The translations under genes were made by a program, and so were the position numbers. 30,977 nucleotides of DNA from Nymphaea colorata. Taxonomy: Eukaryota; Streptophyta; Magnoliopsida; Nymphaeales; Nymphaeaceae. Positions 20,240-30,977 of the stretch are shown piece after piece (position 1 is the stretch's first letter; the number at the start of each line of letters is the position of its first letter). The stretch covers positions 1 through 30,977 of the forward strand of contig NW_022204760.1 of NCBI RefSeq assembly GCF_008831285.2. The letters run 5' to 3'. Under the pieces are notes generated by a model. That model did no database searches, was not told where the DNA came from, and was given only the letters and a program-made list of their open reading frames with translations.

Positions 20240-22440
20240 GGGTAGGTATGGGGCATTATGTTGGGATACCTTAAGTAAGGAATATTGTGGTGACCATTCG
20301 AGCTGTAGCCCTCGCATAATCACTTCCAAGTAGAGGCCTCTTGGAAATAAAAGACAACTAAAAGACAATTCAGGATCATGTCCAATCACATGTAAATTAA
20401 AAAAAGGGACCATCCAAGTCCTAGAGGAATAAAAGAAAATTGAAGCCTTAGATTGATGACATAAAAATGGATGGATACAGACATGGGTGGAGCCAGAAAT
20501 TAGTAAAGTGGGGAAAGAGGGAGGGGCCACAAACCATTTTTAAAGTTTAAGAATCCAAAGAGCTGAAGGCCTCGGCTGATCCTTTTATTACAGAACTATA
20601 CTACATAAAAGACTTTAACTACAACTAGAATAAAACAAAGAACAAAGATGGAACAGATGAAATTTATATAGCTCACAAAAACAAGATTAGGTGAAGCCAA
20701 GGACATACCACTATGCAACTTTGAAAAACTTTTGAAGAATATCACCTAGTGATTTTGAAATGAAAAACACTAAGTTTGGGTTATGCAGTTAAGATGGAAT
20801 GATGAGTCAGCTTAATCACTTGTCCCAAATGGTCTACCTCTCCAAAGACAATAGGAAATGATAGATACTTCAACACGCTCAGCATGGTTGGACTACGTTT
20901 GAGGGGTTTCATCTAGTTCACAAAAGGACTAGCAATTTGGTAATGAAATGGGCAAACATTTTTATGACCAAAGGGGGATTGGTTAGTTCTTACTATGCCT
21001 AGGAAGCCTGTAAACATTCAAGAGACGTCAAGTTTTTACTTTGAATTTCAAAATAGTTCAAAAATGATCAATTCAACTCATAAGCTTGAGTGCTCGTGTA
21101 GTACAAATAATATAACCTTCATGTACCTTTAGTACCATACAAGCATTAGGTTTTATTTCGCATCAATGTTGTCGAATCTCTAGAAGGAATGTCTTTCAAT
21201 TTCCAGAATATGAACAGAAAGGAATCATCATCGACATCCTAGATAATTAAAAAAAGGAGTAGATATTGACCTCAAAAATCATACATCCATGAAAGATTGT
21301 CGCATTCAATTCTTGCCAGTTCAGCCTTCATGTCTTTCATCTCTTGGCAGACACCTTTTGTTTTTTTCTTGTGTTTTTTTCTTTTTTTTGGTCCGACCTT
21401 CACCTTTGAGGGAATACCTCACCACCCCAAAGGCTACTATGAAGCTCCACTGCTTTGGTGGTTATGTGTAGCTTTGTCACGTGTCAAACCCGCTTTACCT
21501 TACGGGTTTTCTACGAGCCGAAAGTTCACAAGTCATTATCTTCGCAAAATAGACATAAATCACCTTTATGCTTACCCGGTGATCTCGATTACTGACTCAG
21601 AGGAATGACTACACAAGCCCCGAGCCCATCTCTCAACTCTCATTTTACTGCATGTCAAGATCTTATAGAGCATTTTGGCTTTTCGCTCAAGATGTTTTCC
21701 TGCTAAATCCTTGCAGATGCTTGTTCACCAGAGTCAATAGCATTTTCTAGTCTTGACTTTCTCAACTTCATAGGATTTTTCTTCACTGCTCATATCCAGG
21801 ATTTTTTCAATTTTCCTCTTCCATTGAAGGACGACAAGAACTTGAAATTTTCGCCTTCCATTTGGAAAGGTACCAAGAATAAAGCAAGGCACATCATTGT
21901 GTGAGAAAATACTTTAAAAATATTTTTAAGGAAAACTGAAAAGTTTCTCTTTTACAAAAGTTCTTGATATCAAATGGTATATCACCAGGGGAAATGAACT
22001 ATACTCCTTAAAGAGATGGGTGAATGTTAAAGAAACGAACTTCACCAAATCTTTCATAAAAGTAGTGTCTTCTATACAAAAGTGATTTAAGTGTGGCTCA
22101 GCCTAATTGAAAGGTGTTCACCTAGGGCTTGGGTGGGTGCCTAAGTGCTCTTTTGACTACTAAGCAAGTTGCAATATTTTGAAAATCCAGACATCAGAAT
22201 GAATTTCATTACTGCATAGTGTCAACCAATATGTAAAAATATAGCACAATAGACACTGTTCTTTGTTCTAATGTAGGCCCAAGGGAAATTGAAATTGCTG
22301 GCATAGGGAAAAAATAATGCACCATGCTTGTTTGGGTACAAATGGCTTTGACAACTGCCAAATGTTATCAATTCATTAAAAAAAGGAATGTAAACTTTGA
22401 ATGAACAAAACAAACAAAATTTGATTACAATGACTTTTAC

Positions 22441-23186
22441 ATGCTCTAGCTCTTTTTGGTGAATAGCCTTTTCTATCATCACCAAGTTGGATATAAAACC
22501 CATATGGTCCATTTTTCAACAAAATCTGCAAAGAGAAAACAATATGCATGACAAACAACAGACACAAAAAAAAATGAATTTCCCATGGATTTCATTTGTC
22601 AGAATCCGAGGCACCAACATGAAATACCAACCTTTTCATTAGAGGTTGGGTGCAAACCTATTGACTTTGGTTGGAAGCACCAGTCTGGTTTATCAACCAC
22701 ATCATCATCTTCATCACCAATAACCTGTTTTGGAAATGTACCTACGAAGGACATCGCATATTGATTAGCTTGACTAGATTGCTGAACAGTGTTCAGTAGG
22801 ACATATAGCATTATACTTTTACAGTTTTCACTAGCAGCTCTGACAAGGCCAAACAGATGCACATGAATGTAACATGTATGTGTGTGGGGGAGAGGGAGAG
22901 TTGTACTACATCAAACTATAGCTCATGAAGAAAAATAGGGATTCAAAGACTACTTGCAGGCAACAACTGCCAGTCTAGGATAAAATGGACAAAAAATAAA
23001 ATCTTGGTTGTTACATTTGACCAATATGAAATAAAGAATAACTAGTTTTACATGTAAAATCTGCAAGATAAAAAGCAGAAGTATTTTTTCTAAAAAACGT
23101 CACGAGCATTTTGGATGTTGATCGCAACCAACGAAGTTCCAAAACCATGTCTACTGACTTTAAAGATCAAGCTCCCAACTAGACAA
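22441..23186 (-). pseudogene. TopA-like gene fragment, copy 3
   Basis: Blocks are at 23186-23104 (A), 22741-22632 (B) and 22525-22441 (C). Splice sites and the frameshift in block B match copy 2. One extra A near 23096 falls in the intron next to block A. It shares the ancestral frameshift in block A. Confidence 0.75.
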
Positions 23187-23990
23187 CTGTAACAAAGGTC
23201 ATAGATTTAATTTTACAGAATATGACATTTCTTTGCGAATACAATAATACTTGATTCCTTTTTCAAAAGCAGAAAAAGCAAACAGACAAGAAGAACACAG
23301 AACCATATACAAGCTAACGGCCTCAGGATTGGCCTCTATCGAGCTCATATCAATATGACAAATCCCAAACAAACATGTAACAAGATAAATAATTGAACAT
23401 TAAATTTTCCTTTATTTTTCCAAAAGTTGGAAATATGATTTTGCATTTTCTGCACACAGTCCTGTGTCTGTGTGACAAGCAAAACACATGCACACTAGTG
23501 CCATTTTATATGAGAGCATTTTTCATTATAAACAAACTTTTGTGCATATTCTATCAGTTCTTGAGTACCTTGCTCTTTTCTAATTCTCTGTCCTTTCATG
23601 TTTAACTTGGTCACACACAAAATTCCTTAGCGCTCTGGTCGGAAACTTCTCAAGCAAATTTTGCAAATAGCTTAATAATATTTACCATATCAGCACATTA
23701 CAAATATGAAAGTGTTTTCATGCCTTGTACATGCATTGGCCTCCTTGAACACCCCAAAAGAAAAAGCGAGATTGAATGCATTAGCCATCCAGCAAACTCA
23801 CAACTCAATAGGTTAATATGTTAGTATCAATCTCCCTCTGCTCGCCTTTGGTCATTCATGAAACCTTGGTAGAAATTAGGTGCAGGAAATTATATCTGAA
23901 GCCAGATAACTGTGCAGTAGGGTACTAGTTGAACCAAAAAGAAGAAGAAGAAGAAGTGTACACCAGCATAAGTACCTAGGACAAGTTCTG

Positions 23991-24172
23991 TGTTTAATAA
24001 GTAGAGAAGAGAATTTTATTTCACCATGCACAGGGATAAATGTCATTAGTTCTAAATGGGTCTTCAAATTAAAACGAAATAACGATGGCTCCATTGCTAG
24101 GTACAAAGTGAGATTGGTGTCTCATGGCTTCCTCCAAGAGGCATGAGGTATAAAATATATAGAGTCTATAGG
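23991..24172 (+). pseudogene. Copia reverse transcriptase fragment, copy 3
   Basis: It matches copy 2, with the frame open from INVISSKWVFK to the shared stop after QEA and the same internal deletion into RNase H. Confidence 0.85.
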
Positions 24173-24190
24173 CGGTTTTGGTATGTAGTT

Positions 24191-24560
24191 GTGCAGCTGA
24201 TGTGGTCTTCCTGGGCACCGAAGAAACTGAAGATGATTGATCGCTCCAGCACTAAGGCTGAGTATAAGTCTAAGTCTCTCACTTCCACTGCTATTGAACC
24301 TCTTTGGTTAAAGGCCTTGCTAAAATAATTTAACATTAATATAACTTGTCTACCAACTCTTTGGCGTGACAATATTGATGCTTGTACTAAGCACGTCGAA
24401 GTTTATTTTCATTTTGTATGAGATCATGTAAAACTAAGGCAATATTCAAATCAAGTTTATATGGTATGCAAAGCAGCTGGCAGAGGGTTTGATCAAATCT
24501 CTTGGTATGGCTGCATTCAAGGAGTTTAAAACCAAGCTTAACATGATGGATCCACATTGA
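24191..24560 (+). pseudogene. Copia RNase H and C-terminal tail relic, copy 3
   Basis: It has the same sequence and the same disabling lesions as copies 1 and 2. Confidence 0.88.
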
Positions 24561-24585
24561 GCTTGTAGGAGCATGTTAAGGGAAG

Positions 24586-25229
24586 TGCTGAAGAAGGTAA
24601 CTCTCCTACAATGATGGTAAAGGATGGCAAGGTGGTTCTGAAGGACGATGAACCATTCTCAGCAAGAGAATCTCATCTCTATGATAAGAAAATAAGATCA
24701 GAAGAAGATCGAACAACAGAATGGAGATGATGTTAATCCCTAGAATCTTGGATCACCTTATATCTTGTTGTCGTCATTGTATCTATCCTTATTGATTATG
24801 AGTTGTTATATATGATGTGTAATATTGAAATTCAATTTTCAGAAAACTTCTCAATACAATTCGATCAAATTTTACAAACTTTCTATGCTATTTTCCTAAA
24901 AAGATATAATTGTCAAATCTGTTGAAGAAGACAAGTGCGGCATGCATGAAAATGAAGATGAATCTGAGTTATGCATCACCAAAAGAAATTATTCATTTAA
25001 AATTAAAGAAGACACACCATCTTATTTTGAATCAAGTAAATGTAATTCATTTGCAAAAGTGTAATAATTTGCTATTCAAAGGAATCTCTCATCTCATCTT
25101 TGGCAAGAGAATAAGAGAGAAACTCGATGGAGGATGTAGGTGTTTTTTATCATTATGTTTTGTTACATTAATTGTGTTTTATTTTTTCTTTCCCCTCTTT
25201 TTGCTCAAAATTTTCTTGAAACTCTGACA
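24586..25229 (+). mobile_element. Copia long terminal repeat, copy 3
   Basis: It is 644 bp, with small losses in A and T runs relative to copy 2 (near 24876, 25147 and 25185) and the same ends. Confidence 0.8.
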
Positions 25230-25241
25230 TGGTATCAGAGC
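25230..25241 (+). other. tRNA-iMet primer binding site, copy 3
   Basis: The same 12-base match is present; the leader just after it has a two-base deletion (ctctcagaacc against ctctcaaggaacc). Confidence 0.9.
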
Positions 25242-25369
25242 TTTTCCTCTCAGAACCCACACTGATCTTAGGCAGTGCATCTTCTTCTATTTTTTTTTTT
25301 CATTCTGACTGATTTTTCATTCTTAATTTTAAGTCGTTATGTTATGATCTGCATAAAGCAATCTATATA

Positions 25370-25748
25370 GCAACAACTACTAGTTCAGTAACATCAACCT
25401 CAATAAGTAGCATAAACATCTGCAATTCTGACATAAGTGCAGGTTATTTTCCATTGTTATCTACCCTTGCTAGCTGTAGTAATTTCTAATTGTGTCGCTT
25501 ATATAAGAAAAACTATCTTCTATAAGAAAGTAAGTTTATTCAACTTTGGTTTCTTACAACCTATGCAGTTTTGTTTATGGTTAAAAGAAATGCATGCCGA
25601 ACTTTTTAGAAGAAAATGGTTCACTTGTTAATAATCCAGATTTTGTTATCTGAGTCAGACTTGATCAACTACTTCATAGTTGGCTTGTTCCTCTTTGGTT
25701 GAACCCTTTCACTCATGTTTACACCTCAAACTTTTTGAATGGCAATTT
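25370..25748 (+). pseudogene. Copia gag N-terminal relic, copy 3
   Basis: It carries the same motifs and stops as copies 1 and 2. Confidence 0.75.
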
Positions 25749-27212
25749 TGAAGAAAATTTTCGGACTAGAGTTGATGTCTGCCTAATCCAATTTCTAGAT
25801 CCAAGTCCAGGAACCACTTGCAAAAACTCAACAAACTGCGGCAATTAAGATTTTTGTCAAATTTAGGCCCAAGTTTAAGTTTGAGATCGATGCAAATCGA
25901 GATCTAAAACTTAAATTTTCAATCAAGATTAAAATGATCATTAGTGAAAATTAAATCTCATTCCAACGCGAAGAGGGACAAATAATTAGTGTGACTCTCT
26001 CACTTTCTATCTCTCTCTAGAAAAATTAAGAATGAATCGCCTAGAGTGACGATCTCCTCGTTTTCCTAAAAAAACTACTTAGGAAAAAATTCACAATAAT
26101 CCTAATCCAGATTATGAGTTAATCCATTCCCAATTTAAGCGAGTTGAAAGACTCTTTCAACATCGATGTGCCATGACAAAGCGCTCGAGACTAGATCAGC
26201 CATGATCCAGACCAATCAAATAAAGGGTGGCTCAAGCACACTCCATAAAAAAATTTTCTAAACAAACTAATTGGTTTTTCAAAATAGTGAAAAGGCGAGG
26301 AGGCATTCAAATAATAAATCTTTCTTCATCCTCATCTAGAATTTCTGAAAATACAAGAAGAAAAGTCCAAAAAGGCTTACCCCTTTTACTAGTTTCAAAT
26401 TTCATGAAAAGTGAACAAGTGTTTTGAAAAACGAAAAGATGGGGCAGCCCATTTGGACGTCCCCCTAGCTGGTTCAAAGAATGGAACCAAAGAATTCTGG
26501 TTCAATTGAAAGGGGAGCCAGCCATTAAAGATGTTCCTCTTTTCTTTTCTTTCTCATTTGAATCATAACTATCTGGTGAAAGACCAAATCTCCATGGCTG
26601 ACATGAAGAAGCCAAAGTAAGAGAGCTCATTGGCAAGGGAGAAGGTGCCCCTTGCATGCGCATGCAGTCCTTGCTTCCTCTCTATGCGAAAATCATTGGA
26701 GATTGTTCCTGTTCATGATCTAAACCACCTCTTGCAAGCAGCTAAGAGCCCTTGGAAAATTTTTAGTAGCCTTGACGTCTCTCTCCAGAGGTCTCACGCC
26801 ATCCTCTTAAGTCCTCCCCAAATTCTCTCACTCTAGACAAGAGACTTTGGGCACCCCAGCTGCAACAGCTATCAAGAAGAAGACGTAAAATCCTTGGACG
26901 TCAAGTTTGCTAGACACCAACTTGAATTCAGCCAAGCTTCTCTAGGCAGCTCTTACTCCAGCCAACCTCTGCCTCCAAGCTGCTTTTGAGGTAGGTGTTC
27001 TCAACTCGGCTCAAAATCCAAGTCGTCTAGGCACCCCCTGCTCTAGCCGACTTCTCCATTCAAGGCGTCACAGCCGAGGCAGGTGCAGCCTAAGCATTCT
27101 ACTCAGGGCGACTCAGCCTAACTCACTCCCCGCATCCTAGGCGTTTCAGTCTAGCCAATCACTTGCTCAAAGAGTTTGAACTTCAAACGACACAGTAGCT
27201 TCACTCGTCGAC

Positions 27213-27364
27213 GATGGGTAATTTTAACAAACGTCCAGCTATGGACGTTGCTAAAAATGTGCAATTACGGACATGTCTCTTCTTCAAACGTCGGTAAAAG
27301 TTGATGATGTTCACCGATGTTATATTTTCAACAAGTCGGTAAAACCTTTTTTTTTTTTTTAGTG
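27213..27364 (-). mobile_element. CACTA-type transposon terminus, copy 3
   Basis: The same subterminal motifs are present, but the bases GA between the T run and TAGTG are lost, so the end reads CACTA directly followed by the A run. Confidence 0.55.
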
Positions 27365-28089
27365 GATGTTTTAAGCCTATGTCAGAGACTCAAAAAGGAA
27401 GACATGTACTACGATCCGGCTAATTAGTGGATGACCTTGCAGCATCCAAGCTAAATTGCCATCACTGCTTCTAATAAAACTCTTATTTACCTTGATGGAT
27501 CAGGCCGTAGAAATCACACATGATAATAGAAGAGAAACGAAAAGGACTTCAATTTCCAAAAGTAAACAACGTTCACTTTTTTCATACAAGAAAAATTTTC
27601 AAAAATTTGAATTTTACTTACATTCATGCCCATCAAACGAGCCCTTATTGATAACTGGATAAAGGAAAGTCTAGTTCCTCCCTAGACCTGGGTTGAGCAA
27701 CTCTGCATCTAGTCCCGAGCCAGCCCAGTCTAAAAGGTATGGGATAGTTGGCTCAAGCTCGGCCCATGCTAAGCCCGCTTCTTACAACCCAAGCTGTGCA
27801 GTGACCCTGCTGAGGGCCGTTAGTGATCCTAACTTGGCTCTAATTTTGTACACGTCCGCATGTTGAACCAGTGGCGGGGATGCATAGGGGCTGATGTTAG
27901 TCACTGTCTACACCAACCCAGTAAAAGTTATATTAAAAAATTCAAATCATAAAAACTTAAAATAAGTTGCTGATGACTCTCAGCCAAAAAAAACCTGGTT
28001 CTACCATTGCTTTGAACAAGATTTTAATTTACAAATCTCTATAATTCTTGTGATCCTTAAATTTTTTTCATCTTTTTATACTCTCAAAT

Positions 28090-28456
28090 GGAGGCACAAG
28101 GGTATAACATTCGGAGTTTTATGTCAAAGGCAGTTTCTCTTAAATAAACAGTAAAACTAACTTCTACTTAATTACCGAGCTATTAACCTACACTAATGGG
28201 CAGTAAATAGCATAGGTTAGAAAAAAAAAAGGCAGCTAAACTTGAAAATGAAGGCACAAAGATAGAAAAAAGAAAAAGCAGCTAAACTTGAAAATGAAGG
28301 CACAAATATATGCAATTGGGAAGTTTTATACCGAAAACGGTTTCCCTAAATAAACATTAGAAAAAATGTGAAAAATGCTGCTATGTAATTTCCACTTAAT
28401 TACCGAGCTGTTAACCTACATTAATGGGCAATAAATAGAGATAAGTTAGAAAAAAA
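28090..28456. repeat. Diverged internal tandem repeat, copy 3
   Basis: It has the same two-unit structure, with one extra base in atatgcaattggg relative to copies 1 and 2. Confidence 0.75.
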
Positions 28457-28616
28457 CCGGAAAAGACGAGCCCCAAAATATTGTTCTGACATTTTTTGGC
28501 CGTTATTTGGCCGGAAAATGTCATGCATACAAGCATTTCCAGTTAGGGCAATACCATTCCGGCAATCCCAGACATGAACGACCAGAACCACCGGTAACAA
28601 TTTCGGCTGCACCCAA

Positions 28617-28899
28617 GGGTGTTTGGGTGAGACTTTAATACCCGACTCACCTTTCCACTCCATGTTGCTTATCCCCAAGGATGTAAAAGGAAAAAAAAAA
28701 AGATGGCTTATCTTTACAAGTCAATTTCCAATCACATCAGGACATTCAATCAATTTCATGTTCCTTGTGGAATATTTTCCATGGGTTACCATCCATTTGT
28801 GTCCCATAAGTCCTTTTACGCAGACTTTAAATCCTTCAATTTCCTTGGTACCCATGGAAAAGTCATTGCAGTTTCACATCAATATCTTCTCAAACCCCC
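28617..28899. mobile_element. MITE-like candidate 1, copy 3
   Basis: The ends are the same; the terminal C run is only five bases. Confidence 0.35.
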
Positions 28900-28966
28900 T
28901 GAAACTTGGCTGCTTCTGCCGCCATAGAGCCGTAAATAGACTCAAAACCTGTCGCCTGACTACTAA

Positions 28967-29136
28967 GGGAGCCAGAAATTTTTTCAGGTGGGGGCACTTA
29001 TTCAATACCTTTAATTTCTTTGGGGTATTTATATGTATAACAATCAAATATATTAAAACATTAACATGTATATTAAACTAATTTTGTGAGGCTGCATGGG
29101 CAACTGCCCAAGTGCCCACATCAATCACCATGTGGC
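28967..29136. mobile_element. GGAGCCAGAAATT-type small repeat, copy 3
   Basis: It is like copy 1 with small losses. The related second phrase is absent because the copy ends at 30289. Confidence 0.35.
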
Positions 29137-29253
29137 TTTCCATTCCCATTTCCGCACAATGCCAAGCGCATGCCTGGATTTCTTGTGAGACTTACCGCAA
29201 GGACACAAGAAACGTATCATATCTTCTTTCTAAAGGGCTTTTAAACAACTTTT

Positions 29254-29496
29254 GGGAGTGTTTGGGTGCCGCCGAAAGTAGATTTGAAAAAAAAAAACCC
29301 AATCTGACAAAACCTGATTTTGTAAAATGGAGTGAAAACCTGACTCCCCTTAGGTTATTCATAAAACACCGGTTTTGGATGTCTTCCGCAAACAAACAAC
29401 AAACCAAGTTTTCAAAACTCATAAAAAATTTTGATTTATATAAAATCCAGGTTTTCACAAAGCTGGATTAGATGAATGTGTCATTCAAATGCAGCC
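29254..29496. mobile_element. MITE-like candidate 2, copy 3
   Basis: The structure is the same, with a few private differences (cccaatctgac against cccagtctcgac; tccgca against tcctca). Confidence 0.3.
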
Positions 29497-30217
29497 ATAA
29501 TCTTTTCACTTTGTGGTTTTTTAGGAAAATCTTTGTCAAAGTTCAACATGTACCTGACCGCTAGCAAAAGTAGGGAAAATAGAGTCCTGGTTTTAGCATG
29601 TTGATATCGCGAAAAATGATGTTGGTGTCAATTAAATAAGTGAATGTTTCAAAAGTATCATGTTCTACTCAGCATTATGATGGGCCTATGAAAATACTGT
29701 TCCTGAAGTTTGGATATTAATTTTCCAACGTGAAACAAGTGGAAAACAAAACGTTGATCAAACTTAAGAGTTACTACAAACAATTAATAAGGGACTAAAG
29801 AATATGAAGGCGTTGTAAGCAGCACATTGTATTTTCCAAACATATACATATTGTTTAAGAAGTCATGATGTAATTATGGATGTTTTATAAATCAATCAAT
29901 CAATAATTATGCCATGTTTTCTGAAACAGAAGCATGACATTTTTAGAACAAGTACTATAATCATGTGTTTTGAGAACATAATATTCTTCTTAATAAACGC
30001 CACATAGATGGTTGGCATTGGTTTGCCGAAAGAAGAGAGTTAGTTCAATTTCTATGGACTACCCAATCGAAAGATGGGTGTATAGCATCCAAAATAACGA
30101 CCGAACCTTTCGTCCATGTTCTTTTCAGAGAGGAAAAAAAGACAGGGAGAGCGTCGGTCATTAGATGACTTCTCATGGCAGTATTAGCTTATCGTGGGAA
30201 TGGGACTGAGCGCTACC

Positions 30218-30241
30218 ATATATATATATATATATATATAT
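30218..30241. repeat. (AT)12 microsatellite, copy 3
   Basis: It is an AT run of 24 bases, 48 bp before the array's right edge. Confidence 0.95.
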
Positions 30242-30518
30242 GTTTAACTCTTTGGTGTTAAACCCTGCAAAAATAAGATAAGTATTTAATTTAGTTCACA
30301 TAGAGAGTTGGAGAAAAAGAAAATGGGCTACTTTAGTTAGTGCCTATTGGCAATAATAACAAGTTGTTGACTGTCCTATAAATCTACGCCAAAGACTCAG
30401 ATTGGCGCAAAACACTATTGTTATAATTCATGAATCTATCTCAATCTTTGGACATAAACTTGTTAACATTACCAAATGCTGTAAGGGTCTCGAAACTATT
30501 GTTGGTCTCTTCTCTCCT

Positions 30519-30532
30519 CTATATATAAAAAG
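30519..30532 (+). promoter_or_regulatory. TATA-box-like motif in right flank
   Basis: ctatatataaaaag follows a CT-rich tract (ctcttctctcctc), an arrangement seen at plant core promoters. It could serve a gene reading rightwards, but no transcript evidence is available and the AT-rich background makes chance matches common. Confidence 0.3.
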
Positions 30533-30950
30533 CTACTTTTCTAATGCATGTATCAAAGGCTATTTTTCTTCGAGGTTGGGAAGATATATCAAAGCTCTTG
30601 TAATTGACAACCAAGGGAAGGGAATAACGAGTGATGAACATCAAGAAAGAGGTCTTTCTCTCAAGCCGGACTGATTGAGATCCTCTTTTCTCACTAAGCA
30701 CTCGATGATAGTGCAGAATCCAAAGGTCGGAGAAAGGGAGTTGGTCCTTTTCGTGTGCATATTTTTCATGTACAGTTCGACTAATAAAAAGTTGAAAGCG
30801 ACCCACTTTCTGGTCGGATCGATGTTCCAATGCTTATGGTTTTGAAAGGAATCTGGATCCATTTAGTCGAATTCCAAAACAGCCGGTTTAAGTATGCAGT
30901 TTTGTGATCGAATCTGAATCTCAGTTTGGGATCCACAACAAGGATCCCGC

Positions 30951-30977
30951 ATGGCTAGTGGGAAAGACAAATCTTGT
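30951..30977 (+). CDS. Possible start of a gene cut by the window edge
   Basis: The ATG in cccgcATGGCT has a good plant start context (GC after the ATG, C-rich before it) and is followed by nine open codons, MASGKDKSC, to the window end. That is far too short to identify a product, and the frame could close just outside. Confidence 0.12.

Larger units (their letters stand above)
10457..20758 (+). repeat. Array copy 2
   Basis: This is the only unit with another copy on both sides. It shares with copy 3 nearly all states that distinguish them from copy 1, including the absence of the 142 bp duplication and the changed sequence around 17670-17690. Private differences from copy 3 are few, mostly single-base indels in homopolymers. 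Confidence 0.95.
1..30289. repeat. Tandem array of a ~10.3 kb unit, three head-to-tail copies
   Basis: The opening sequence (aatgaaaaacactaagtttg) recurs at 10457 and 20759, and all internal landmarks recur in the same order and orientation: topoisomerase exon relics, Copia fragments, LTR, CACTA end and microsatellites. Periods are 10456 and 10302 bp; most of the difference is a 142 bp duplication private to copy 1. Homology stops at 30289, so the third copy is incomplete. The window starts inside the array, so the phase is arbitrary and more copies may lie upstream. All three copies share the same transposon deletions and one topoisomerase frameshift, so the unit was already degenerate before it was amplified. 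Each copy has private substitutions and indels, which argues against a simple assembly collapse or echo. Confidence 0.97.
20759..30289 (+). repeat. Array copy 3, truncated at its right end
   Basis: The copy is nearly identical to copy 2 until 30289, which aligns with 9724 in copy 1; after that the sequence is unrelated. About 730 bp of the unit (the equivalent of 9725-10456) is missing. The copy has an excess of one-base deletions in or next to short runs, for example near 23828, 24876, 25949, 25986 and 26086. These may be real mutations or consensus errors. Confidence 0.93.
30290..30977. other. Unique right flank of the array
   Basis: No similarity to any part of the 10.3 kb unit was seen. 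Open stretches of about 70-100 codons on both strands (for example 30402-30674 plus, 30519-30830 minus) overlap each other and match nothing I recognise. The phrase ttttcatgtacagttcgact near 30763 faintly recalls the end of a group II intron domain V, but its pairing partner is not there, so organelle origin is not supported. Confidence 0.5.

Noticed and set aside
28623-29081. 152-codon plus-strand open frame in copy 3, the longest in the window
   Set aside because: It exists only because run-length changes join frames that are separate in copies 1 and 2; it crosses two transposon-like candidates and has no family resemblance.
1-30289. The array as a CRISPR, rDNA or bacterial plasmid concatemer
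   Set aside because: Units are 10 kb with no spacers, no rRNA or tRNA, no long prokaryotic reading frames and no replication genes; the contents are plant transposon relics.
30519-30977. Right flank as an insert of mitochondrial or plastid DNA
   Set aside because: Only one faint group II intron-like phrase was seen, and no organelle gene could be read in any frame.

Overview
This window looks like nuclear DNA from a flowering plant and contains no intact protein-coding gene that I can support. It is AT-rich, full of short open frames that do not resemble coding sequence, and contains relics of typical plant transposable elements: a Ty1/Copia LTR retrotransposon primed by initiator tRNA-Met, one end of a CACTA-type DNA transposon, and several MITE-like stretches. 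It also carries intron-containing fragments of a gene that resembles the plant organellar (bacterial-type) DNA topoisomerase I. No rRNA, tRNA, CRISPR array or bacterial operon is visible. The species cannot be named from this sequence.

The dominant feature is a head-to-tail array of a roughly 10.3 kb unit. With position 1 as an arbitrary phase point (the window opens inside the array), copy 1 is 1-10456, copy 2 is 10457-20758 and copy 3 is 20759-30289. Copy 3 breaks off about 48 bp after an (AT)n microsatellite. The sequence from 30290 to 30977 is single-copy flank with a TATA-like box and, at its very end, a possible but unprovable gene start. Copies 2 and 3 are the closest pair. Copy 1 differs from them most in its left third and in a patch near 7150-7400, yet is almost identical to copy 2 across the Copia region and the last 1.5 kb. 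This patchwork suggests gene conversion or a multi-step amplification history.

Layout of one unit (copy 1 coordinates): 1-1000 unassigned sequence, with a 142 bp tandem duplication found only in copy 1; 1082-1270 a weak coding-like patch on the minus strand; 1829-2570 three exon relics of a type IA topoisomerase C-terminal region on the minus strand; 3371-3939 a Copia reverse transcriptase fragment joined by internal deletion to an RNase H and C-terminal fragment; 3954-3964 polypurine tract; 3965-4610 LTR; 4611-4622 tRNA-iMet primer binding site; 4752-5130 gag relic; about 5130-6595 unassigned, with a C-rich stretch at 6220-6560; 6596-6749 CACTA-like terminus ending in TAGTG; 7506-7870 a diverged internal tandem repeat; 8031-8919 three MITE-like candidates; 9641-9676 (AT)n; 9761-9858 a 49 bp repeat; 9894-9935 (GGGA)n(GA)n; then more unassigned sequence before the next copy.

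Nothing here works together as a pathway. The window reads as a nested transposon and gene-fragment graveyard that was amplified as a whole. The most interesting points are the inside-out Copia arrangement (pol, LTR, primer site, gag in that order), the topoisomerase exons decaying by different mutations in different copies, and the patchwork similarity of the 10.3 kb copies.
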